A stretch of 32,299 nt of DNA from an uncultured Bacteroidales bacterium (GTDB lineage: Bacteria; Bacteroidota; Bacteroidia; Bacteroidales; Bacteroidaceae): the NCBI GenBank assembly GCA_902799655.1, contig CADCBH010000023.1:1-32299 (forward strand), in the 5' to 3' direction. The notes below the pieces were generated by a model that made no database searches, was not told where the DNA came from, and saw only the letters and a list, made by a program, of their open reading frames with translations. The translations under genes were made by a program, and so were the position numbers. Shown here piece after piece: positions 7,810-15,500 of this stretch (within the stretch, counting starts at the first letter, position 1; every line of letters starts with the position of its first letter).

Positions 7810-7832
7810 GGTGAGTTATTTTCTTAATTTAT

Positions 7833-7868
7833 ACGTAGTCGAAATAATAAAAGTACCCGATACTACGT
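7833..7868. repeat. Short inverted repeat before the PorT-like gene
   Basis: ACGTAGT (7833-7839) and ACTACGT (7862-7868) are exact complements 22 bp apart, ending 8 bp before ATG 7877. No TAnnTTTG box is seen for this gene, so its promoter may be unusual or activator-dependent. Confidence 0.35.
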
Positions 7869-7876
7869 TATAATCT

Positions 7877-8629
7877 ATGCGTATGAAACGACAATTGACC
7901 ACTATCATCCTCTGTCTCTGTTGCCTCCTGACAACGGCTCAGACAGACCGTCAGGTGCAGTACAAACCGTATATCGACTTACGGCCATTGCACTTTGGTA
8001 TCCTGGTGGGTCTGCATCTGCAGGATTTGGAGTTCGACCAGACGGGACCTTTCCAGATGGCAGACGATGAAGGCGTCATGAAGGAGCATTACATCCTCTG
8101 CGATGCCGACAAGTGGGCGGCAGGCTTCTCCGTTGGCGTACTTGGTGAGTTGCGTCTGAGCAACAACTTCTCGCTGCGCGTTACACCCACCATGCACTTT
8201 GGTGCCAAGCATCTGACACTGCTCAATATGAAAGAACTCGACGAGCAGGGCCGCCCCACTCGCAAGACCCAGGATATGAAAAGCACATATGTCTCATTGC
8301 CCATCGACCTGAAGTTTGCCGCACCACGCTGGAACAACCATCGCCCCTATATCATGGCAGGTGTCAATGCCATGTTGAATCTGACGGGAGGCGATCAGGA
8401 TATGATACGCATCAAGCGCTACAGCACCATGTTAGAGATTGGTATGGGCTGCGACTTCTATCTGCCCTTCTTCAAACTCATTCCCGAGCTAAAGTTCTGC
8501 TTCGGCCTTGGCGATGTCTTTGACAAAAACCACGTCAACGAACTACGCGATGCCAACCTCAAGGCGTATGCCAACAGCGTCTGCGGAGCCCAGTCTAAGA
8601 TGTTCGTTCTCACCTTCTATTTCGAATAA
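7877..8629 (+). CDS. porT: PorT-like outer-membrane beta-barrel protein
   Basis: Outer-membrane protein of 250 residues. In Porphyromonas PorT is an essential part of the type IX secretion system, which exports proteins carrying a C-terminal sorting domain. Signal peptide MKRQLTTIILCLCCLLTTAQ (after ATG 7877 or the in-frame ATG 7883). The mature part begins KPYIDLRPLHFGILVGLHLQ, the hallmark start of PorT-like barrels, and continues with alternating amphipathic strands ending in KMFVLTFYFE with a terminal aromatic. The length fits the family (~240 residues). The neighbouring minus-strand enzymes end in sorting-like tails, which fits. A generic outer-membrane beta-barrel is the alternative; the specific PorT name is moderately supported. 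Confidence 0.7.
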   Translation: MRMKRQLTTIILCLCCLLTTAQTDRQVQYKPYIDLRPLHFGILVGLHLQDLEFDQTGPFQMADDEGVMKEHYILCDADKWAAGFSVGVLGELRLSNNFSLRVTPTMHFGAKHLTLLNMKELDEQGRPTRKTQDMKSTYVSLPIDLKFAAPRWNNHRPYIMAGVNAMLNLTGGDQDMIRIKRYSTMLEIGMGCDFYLPFFKLIPELKFCFGLGDVFDKNHVNELRDANLKAYANSVCGAQSKMFVLTFYFE

Positions 8630-8653
8630 TGCATGCCGAGATGTTGCAAAATA

Positions 8654-8683
8654 AAAAGACCGCCTAGCGATTGGCGGTCTTTT
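8654..8683. terminator. Bidirectional terminator between porT and GH28
   Basis: A perfect 11-bp stem AAAAGACCGCC / GGCGGTCTTTT with an 8-base loop, A-rich on the left and T-rich on the right, lies between two convergent genes and can stop both. Confidence 0.92.
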
Positions 8684-8693
8684 ATTTATTGTC

Positions 8694-10664
8694 TTATTTC
8701 ATGATGACCTTACGGCCTGCGATGATGGTGAGACCCTTGTGGCCTGGGGCGACGCGCTGTCCGTTGAGGTTGTACATCTCACCTCTTACATCATCCATCT
8801 TCCATCTGACATCAGTGATGCCTGTGGCGGTATTGCTCACCGTCAGGGTAATGATGAAGCAGGACTGCTTGTTGCCAGGGGTGAAGGTCAGCGGACCTGT
8901 CACAGGGGTGGGGAAGGCGATGCTGTAGGTGCGGAAGTTGGACTGGTTGCTGTCGTAGATGAAGGGATAGTCTGTCGCTGTGTATTCAGTGCCGTTGAGC
9001 TCCTTCAGATAACTGCCTCCGTCATAGTTGGAATAGCCAGTGAACGTGATGGCCGTGACAGACTTGCCGCTGGGCGGAGTGATGGTGTACTGCACATCGG
9101 CGCTATACTTGATGGTATTGCTCTTGCCTGCGCCATAGTTCTTGCTGGCTGTATTGGTGATGGCATAGCCCCCATTGAACTGGTAGGTGCTGCCACTCGA
9201 TGCCGATGTGTCGTAGGTCTTGCTGCTCAGCACCACATCACTGACATCGGGCTCAGTGCCGCGCCATGTGTAGCTGCACTGGTACTGCTCGTCAATGACA
9301 TTCTTGATGCCCTCTGCCGTAGAGGTGTTGCCGTTGGAGGTCTTGACATACCAGCATTTCTCGTCGAAGGTGACACCCTCGCAGAAGTTCAACTTCATAC
9401 CGCCTCCTTGGCGAATGCGGACGTTCTTGAAGGTGACATTCTTGACCAGACTCTCCGGACGTCCGTAGATGAAGATGCCGTAGCCGTTCTTGCCGCTGGC
9501 AGAACCCGTATAGCCGCTGGCTGTGACATTCTCGAACGTGATGTCGTGGTATTTGGGAGTAGTGGCTGTCACCTCTGAGGGAGACTCGGCAGCAGTCTGA
9601 GGCGAGGAGGGCAGGGTATCGTACCATGCTGTTATCTGGATGGGATTCATCACGCCAGTCATGGTGCAGTTGCGGAAGACGAGGTTATAGACATCGCCGC
9701 TGCGGTCGGTATTGCTCTTCAGACGGAAGCCGCAATCGGTGCCTTCGAAGGTGATGCCTTCGTAGATGATGTCGTGCATGTTGACCGTATAGCTGCCCAA
9801 CGAGGCACCATGACCAGCCTTGAAGCGGCAGTTCCATACGTGGATGAACTGTGCATTCGAGTCGGTCACCACGTTGTCGTCGCCTGTGTCGATGTCGCAA
9901 TTGTAGATGTTGGCATAGGCTGCCCAGATGGGAATGCCATCCGTGTTGTGCGACGGATCGCTGGCATGTGACGATGGTGCATAGATGCTGACGTCGTGAA
10001 CGGTGTTGTGGGTGCCGCGACCGCTGTTGCCCAGCGTCAGATTGGTGCTGGGAGCATTCTGCATGCGGAAGTGGCGGAAGAGGAAACGCGAGCCGTTGCC
10101 GTTCTCGAAGCGGATGAGGCTGCCACGCTGCAGACCACTCTCTTTCTGCTCTACAGCATCCCACCACGGACCACCCTGGCCCTCGATGATGGAGGTTTCC
10201 TTGCTCTCGCCCTCGATGACGATATCGCAGGCACCGCTTTTGTTGGTGATATACGGTATCTTGATGGTATGGCTGGGCTGGTCGGCATAGGCGAGCACCT
10301 TCAGTGTGGCTCCTGCACAGAGGTGCAGAATGGTCTTGTTACCTATCTGAATGCGTCCAAACAGCCACTCGCCGGCAGGTACTACCACCATGCCGCCGCC
10401 AGCATTGGCAGCAGCGTTGAGGGCCGTCTGGATGGCCGTCGTGTTGTCGGCAGACGAAGTAGAAGCACCATAGTCGGTGATGTTGAACGTGTTGGCCGTC
10501 GTAATGGCAGGAATATTCTGTGGCAGCTGTACAGCTGTCCAGCCCTCAGGCGTGTTCTGGTTGGCCTGTTCCTCAGCCATAGAGAAGGCTATCTGTGCCG
10601 TCGTCTGTTGTGGAGCCGTGGTGAACAACATCGCGCCCAATAGTATAGTGAGTAGTTTGTTCAT
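8694..10664 (-). CDS. GH28 polygalacturonase-type glycoside hydrolase with sorting tail
   Basis: Secreted pectinase of 656 residues: hydrolysis of (rhamno)galacturonan. Signal peptide 1-~23 (MNKLLTILLGAMLFTTAPQQ). Residues ~60-460 are a right-handed parallel beta-helix opening with FNITDYGASTSSADNTTAIQ. The GH28 catalytic set is complete: NTDG near 240, GDD near 262, GHG near 285, RLK near 315. Residues ~480-625 form an added beta-rich domain of unknown role. The last ~30 residues (YNLNGQRVAPGHKGLTIIAG, then RKVIMK) match the short Prevotella-type C-terminal sorting tail. It is 55 bp downstream of GH43 on the same strand, so probably co-transcribed. Whether it attacks homogalacturonan or rhamnogalacturonan, endo or exo, cannot be read from sequence alone. 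Confidence 0.92.
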   Translation of the reverse strand: MNKLLTILLGAMLFTTAPQQTTAQIAFSMAEEQANQNTPEGWTAVQLPQNIPAITTANTFNITDYGASTSSADNTTAIQTALNAAANAGGGMVVVPAGEWLFGRIQIGNKTILHLCAGATLKVLAYADQPSHTIKIPYITNKSGACDIVIEGESKETSIIEGQGGPWWDAVEQKESGLQRGSLIRFENGNGSRFLFRHFRMQNAPSTNLTLGNSGRGTHNTVHDVSIYAPSSHASDPSHNTDGIPIWAAYANIYNCDIDTGDDNVVTDSNAQFIHVWNCRFKAGHGASLGSYTVNMHDIIYEGITFEGTDCGFRLKSNTDRSGDVYNLVFRNCTMTGVMNPIQITAWYDTLPSSPQTAAESPSEVTATTPKYHDITFENVTASGYTGSASGKNGYGIFIYGRPESLVKNVTFKNVRIRQGGGMKLNFCEGVTFDEKCWYVKTSNGNTSTAEGIKNVIDEQYQCSYTWRGTEPDVSDVVLSSKTYDTSASSGSTYQFNGGYAITNTASKNYGAGKSNTIKYSADVQYTITPPSGKSVTAITFTGYSNYDGGSYLKELNGTEYTATDYPFIYDSNQSNFRTYSIAFPTPVTGPLTFTPGNKQSCFIITLTVSNTATGITDVRWKMDDVRGEMYNLNGQRVAPGHKGLTIIAGRKVIMK

Positions 10665-10705
10665 AATATATCGCTTTACGTTTTTTTATAATAATTGACA
10701 CAATG

Positions 10706-10716
10706 GGTGGAATACC
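10706..10716 (-). promoter_or_regulatory. Candidate regulator site upstream of GH28
   Basis: GGTGGAATACC (plus-strand reading) lies between GH43 and GH28, 42 bp before ATG 10664. It matches 10 of 11 bases of GGTGGAATGCC upstream of GH43. No TAnnTTTG box is visible in this gap. Confidence 0.35.
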
Positions 10717-10719
10717 GCT

Positions 10720-12369
10720 TTATTTTGTGATATGTATCCAGTCGGCATCAATCCAGCCGCGGTCGCTCTTGGGGTTGCTGTCCACGCTGACATAGCCAAA
10801 CTTGGCACCAATCCACTTGCCCTCACGCATCTTGAAGGCATCGCCACACAACTTGAATGTGCTGCCGTCGAGGCTCCAGGCAAACTTGACCTGCGAGTCC
10901 TTGACCTTCATCATCAGGAAAATGTCTTCGTGGATGCCTGGCTTATAGTCAATCTTGTCCTCGGCAGTAGGCTTCAAGGTGGCGATGAGCTCTTCCTCTT
11001 GAGCACCGCCCTTGTCTGCTTTGTGGCAGGTGAGTTTCAGCAGTTGGAACTCCTTGCCGACACGCTTGACGACCAGTGCCTGATAGTCGAGACCCATCAT
11101 GATGATACCACCCATCTGTCCGTCGGCCTTCGATGTAAAGCGCAGCTTGGTAGTGACGTTGAACTCGTCGGCAGGGGTCTTCTGCAACAGCATATTGGGC
11201 ACCAGCCACAGGTTCTTGGCATCCTCAGCCATCTTGTGGGTGTAGATACGCATGGTACCAAAAGCGGTGGGCACACCAAACTTCTCGTCGTAGTTGGCCT
11301 GCCATTGCCACTGCATGCCGATGACTGGCTGGTCGAACTCATCGCTCTCTGCTGGATTGACAATGATATTCGAGCTGGATGCAGGCTTCTTGTAGGTGGT
11401 GACGGGTTCGCCCTTCTTACCCATGATGGGCCAGCCTGTTGACCAATCGACAGGATTCAGGTGGACCACACGACCATAGGCTTCTTTGTCCTGGAAGTGG
11501 AGAAACCAGTCTTCACCATATTTCGTATATACCCAGCCACCTTGGTGAGGACCGTTGATGTTGGTCTTGCCCTGTGCCAATACTACCTTATGCTCGTAGG
11601 GGCCATAGGGTGACTTGGAGCGCATGGCCAGCTGAAAACCGGTAGGCACACCACCTGCGGGACACAGAATCCAGTACCAGCCGTCGCGCTTGTAGAACTT
11701 CGGCCCCTCACAGGTGCGGTTCTCAGTACCATTGCCATCGAAGACAATGACGGGTTGACCGATGGCTCGCGTACCATCTTTCGACATTTCGCGAACAGTC
11801 AGCACTGAGGCAAACTTGGCACGGCTGTTGGCCCATCCGTTCACCAAATAGCAGCGGCCGTCATCATCCCATAACGGTGTGGTGTCGATATACCCCTGAC
11901 CTTTGATGACGCAGATGGGGTCTTCCCATTCACCGGCAGGGTCACCGTTCTTGGTCTTCACCATCATGACGCCAAAATCGGGATCACCCCAATAGATGTA
12001 GTATTGTCCTTCGTGATAGCGGATAGACGGAGCCCATACACCATTGCCGTGCTGTACACTGTTGAAGTGTGCTGTCAGCTTGTCGTCGCCAGCATACAGT
12101 GATTTCAGCGCATAGCCCACCAGTTCCCAGTTGACCAGATCACGGGAGTGAAGAATAGGCAGGCCAGGCGTACATTGGAAGGATGATGCTGTCATGTAGT
12201 AGTCTTCGCCGCTGGGACCTACGCAGACGTCAGGATCGGAGTAGTCGGCGTTGATGACAGGATTCGTGTAGGTGCCGTCGCCATTGTCTGGGCACCATAC
12301 CTCAGAACGGTACTGGGCAATAGCCAGCAAAGGCATGCCGAGCAAGATAGTTACCAGTAATTTTCTCAT
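10720..12369 (-). CDS. GH43-family glycoside hydrolase
   Basis: Secreted enzyme of 549 residues, probably an arabinofuranosidase, galactosidase or xylosidase that trims pectin side chains. The start is ATG 12369 (signal MRKLLVTILLGMPLLAIAQ); the longer frame to 12402 overlaps the -7 box. Residues ~30-320 form the five-bladed propeller with the three GH43 acidic residues in context: the base in NADYSDPDVC (42-45), the DTTPLWDDDG segment, and the acid in TCEGPKFYK. Residues ~350-545 are a beta-sandwich like the C-terminal domain of GH43 beta-xylosidases. There is no sorting tail, unlike its neighbours, so it may stay in the periplasm. Subfamily 12 is a guess from the pectin context. Confidence 0.9.
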   Translation of the reverse strand: MRKLLVTILLGMPLLAIAQYRSEVWCPDNGDGTYTNPVINADYSDPDVCVGPSGEDYYMTASSFQCTPGLPILHSRDLVNWELVGYALKSLYAGDDKLTAHFNSVQHGNGVWAPSIRYHEGQYYIYWGDPDFGVMMVKTKNGDPAGEWEDPICVIKGQGYIDTTPLWDDDGRCYLVNGWANSRAKFASVLTVREMSKDGTRAIGQPVIVFDGNGTENRTCEGPKFYKRDGWYWILCPAGGVPTGFQLAMRSKSPYGPYEHKVVLAQGKTNINGPHQGGWVYTKYGEDWFLHFQDKEAYGRVVHLNPVDWSTGWPIMGKKGEPVTTYKKPASSSNIIVNPAESDEFDQPVIGMQWQWQANYDEKFGVPTAFGTMRIYTHKMAEDAKNLWLVPNMLLQKTPADEFNVTTKLRFTSKADGQMGGIIMMGLDYQALVVKRVGKEFQLLKLTCHKADKGGAQEEELIATLKPTAEDKIDYKPGIHEDIFLMMKVKDSQVKFAWSLDGSTFKLCGDAFKMREGKWIGAKFGYVSVDSNPKSDRGWIDADWIHITK

Positions 12370-12399
12370 TGTTTTTTTCTGATTTGTTTTAAGTGAGTG

Positions 12400-12407
12400 C
12401 AAAGATA
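12400..12407 (-). promoter_or_regulatory. -7 element of the GH43-GH28 unit
   Basis: TATCTTTG on the minus strand, 30 bp before ATG 12369. No TTG is seen at the normal -33 distance, as expected for an activator-dependent promoter. Confidence 0.6.
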
Positions 12408-12449
12408 ATCATTTTTCCCCAAATAATACGAGAAAAGATTGACGAAATT

Positions 12450-12460
12450 GGTGGAATGCC
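12450..12460 (-). promoter_or_regulatory. Candidate regulator site upstream of GH43
   Basis: GGTGGAATGCC (plus-strand reading), 42 bp upstream of the -7 box. It is shared at 10 of 11 bases with the site before GH28 and at 8 of 11 with 17716-17726 before the double esterase. Confidence 0.4.
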
Positions 12461-12494
12461 CCCCAAATTAGTTCTTTAGTGTTCAAAACAGCAA

Positions 12495-12530
12495 ACGACC
12501 TCTGCATTCCGCAGCGGATGCAGAGGTCGT
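12495..12530 (-). terminator. Strong hairpin after the double-esterase gene
   Basis: Perfect 13-bp arms ACGACCTCTGCAT / ATGCAGAGGTCGT around a 10-base loop, 18 bp after the stop. On the minus strand only TTTGCTGTTTT follows, so termination may be incomplete, but GH43 has its own -7 box downstream. Confidence 0.75.
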
Positions 12531-12548
12531 CATGACTCATAGAGTTAG

Positions 12549-15500
12549 TTATCGTATCACCTTCAAAGTCTTTCCGTTTTGCAAACGGACAATGTTCAGT
12601 CCACGCTGCAGCTGGTTGACACGCTTGCCGTCGAGTGTGTAGATGTCGCTGATGGCCTCTGGCGTCTTGCTGACAACATCAGAGATACCGTCAGTGGTAG
12701 TAGCAACCAGTGAAGGTGCACTCAGACCACCCATCTCGTTGGCAGCACGTACTGTGTACTCACCATCGCTGCTTACCGTATAGGTAGGCTCTGTGGTGAA
12801 TGCAACGACCTTGCCATCCAGGCAGACTGCCCACAACAAGGCATAGTTGCTGTCATCCCATGACAAGGTCTTGCCAGTGAGTGTGACATTGGTAGGCACT
12901 GGAGCCTGTTCAGTCAGCAGAGTGGGCTGCCACTGGTCGTCCTGTCCCATGACAGCCTGCAGTGTCGGTATGGCTGCTTCCTCGGCAGTCAGTATGGGAT
13001 TGTTGCTCTCTTCGCGGCGGTTCGTATAGGTGTCGCCGTCTTTGCTGTCATAGGCATCATATACCGTCTTGCGTCCAGAGGCATCAACAGGAGCACCGCT
13101 AGAGGTATGTGAGCCATACTCAGCGAAACGCTTTGGATAGCCACCACTCATCTCGCTCCATCCTGCAGCAGTAGGCAGTATCTCCATCTCTGTATCGATG
13201 AACAGAGCTATCGGAGTTCCCTTACCCCAAGGACGACCAAGGGTATAAGTGCCATTGGCATCTTCTGTATCGCCAACAATCTTACAGCTCTGGAAGATGT
13301 AGCCATACTGCTTTGGGACAGAAGGAACAGCGAGGTAGCCGCTCTTTACCTGCTGGAAGGTGACCTTGTTATAATATACATCACCCTTGCCGCATACATA
13401 GTCTGTACGACCGCGGATGACGCCACCCTCAAAGAAGAACTTACCATTCTGGTTGTTCGATACATAGGTATCCTGATAGCCCCACAAGCAGGCATCCTTG
13501 AAGATGGTGCGGTTAGACTGGTCGTTCACGGCAATGTCGCGACCATGGGAATCGCCCATCGACGTATGGATGGTCAGATTCTGGAAGTAGCTGTTATCAC
13601 CCTTGATCTGCAGGACATCGCCCTTGCCGATACCCTCCAGCGGACAGGCAGGACCAAAGCCGTTATCCCAGGTAGCATCAGGTGTGATGTTGGTAATCAC
13701 GACACCTTCCATCGACTCACCGATGAAGCTGGTGTTGGCAGCCGTCAAGACTGAGGTGGGGTTGTCGTATTCTTTTCCGTCGCCGCCCGTCACCTTACCA
13801 GAAGGATGGAAGACATAGGGCTCTGCACTGTTCTTGATGAATACACGATAACGGCTGTTCTTGTCGGCACGACCGTTGGCAGCTGCCAAAGCCTCGTCGA
13901 TGGTTCCCATGTCAGGAACAATAAAGTCGTAGGCTGCTTTCGTCACAGTGGGACGCGCCATGGTGGTGAATGTCAGCGTGACAGCCTCAGTATATTTGTT
14001 ACCCGATTTGTCCTGTACGTAGTTGGCAGGCATCGTGAACGTGTAGGCGGTGTTATAGTCTAAGCCACTGTATTCGAAGCTGACCGAACGGCTGGCCCAT
14101 GAAGGTGTCAGCGTCATGTCGCCCAAGGTAACGGCAGCATTGCTGTTGGCAGACTCGATACGCTCGTCGAACGAAATGGTAATCTTGCCCGATGCGCTGA
14201 TTCCTGTGGCATTGTTGGCAGGAATGACGGTGGTAACCTGTGGCGCTACCTCGTCGGCAACGACCTCTGCCTCACCAAGAATGAAGACATTACCTATCTG
14301 GCTCTCAGAGTTGGTGGCATATTTCAAACCTTCTTCTGAAGTTCCTGCGTCAAAAGTGTACTTGTCAGACAAGAGAGCGTCGCCAGTACCCATGATGCGT
14401 ACATAGACAGCCTCCTTGCCGATAGCCTCTGCAGGCAGTGCGAAACTCAGCGGTGTCGATACGTTGGCTGTCACTTCCCAGGCATCACCAAGGTCTGAGA
14501 AGCTATTGCCGTCAGTAGAAATCTGTGCCTTCCAGTTCTTGGTGGCAGCATTCTTGGCAGCCATGTCAGCAGTAAAGGTAGCCGACGTAAAGCCAACGGT
14601 AGAGAACTGATACTGCCAGGCAATCTCAGCAGTGTTGTAACCATTCTGAAAGACACCGCTCAGCGTGGTGAGCACACCACTGTTGGCACGGTTGCGGACG
14701 ACAGGAGTACTATTGGTACCCTTCACCAACGAACCGTCGCTCTGCTTGACGACAGACACCTTGGCATTGCGATTGGCATCCCACGTCACGTCAGCACTGA
14801 AGGGATAAGAACCACCAGTGGCATAAGCCGCTGTGCTGCTGGCATCGAAGGCGGCGATGAAGTCCTGTACCTCGTAGTTGGCAGTGATGGTCATATTGTC
14901 ATTGACAGTAATCTCGCGAGTGGCAGATGTACTGTTATCTTCCCAATTCGTAAACTTCAGAATCTTGGTCTCATGGGCTGTAGCCGTAACCTTCGTACCT
15001 GCTTCATACTGGTTGCTATGATCGTTAGGAGTCAGTGTGATGCTGCCCAAGTCGCGCTCTGCATCATTGCTCACCTGTGTCTTAACAGTATAGACGGGAA
15101 CAGCCTCGAAGACGGCTTTCATGGTCTTTTCTGCATCCATGGTGACAACGGTCTCAGCATCTGTAGAGACAGAAGCACCTGTGGCATCCTGCCATTCTTT
15201 AAACTTGTAGCCGAAGTTCTTGGTAGCCTTCAGCGTGACAGTAGAACCTTCCTTATACTGTTCCATATCAGGAGTGCGAGAGATAGAACCTGCCTCGGCA
15301 GAGGGCAGCACCTGGGTGTTCAATGCATATTTCGTCACCTGAGCAGCAGCACCTACGAGGGTTCCCTCGATGACCACGTTAGAGAGACCCATACTCTTGG
15401 TCTTGCCCAAGCCCAGGAAAGAGAAGTTCACCTTCAGAGGATTCTCTGCTGTTGCAGTAACACCACTTATTTCCTCAGAGAAGGAAGCGACGGTAAGGTT

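Noticed and set aside
8739-9578. Open frames opposite GH28, and similar ones opposite GH43 (10732-11442), the double esterase (14973-15695) and the thioredoxin-fold gene (31079-31687)
   Set aside because: All are shadows of strong sense genes and show no domain, promoter or start context.
12370-12402. Longer N-termini for GH43 and for several other genes (lipoprotein 1527, regulator 20268, porin 25386, nucleotidase half 27221, ruvB 29718, coaD 28688)
   Set aside because: For most of them the extension crosses the -7 promoter box or a neighbouring stop, and it would bury a good signal peptide or lipobox. Downstream ATG codons are preferred.
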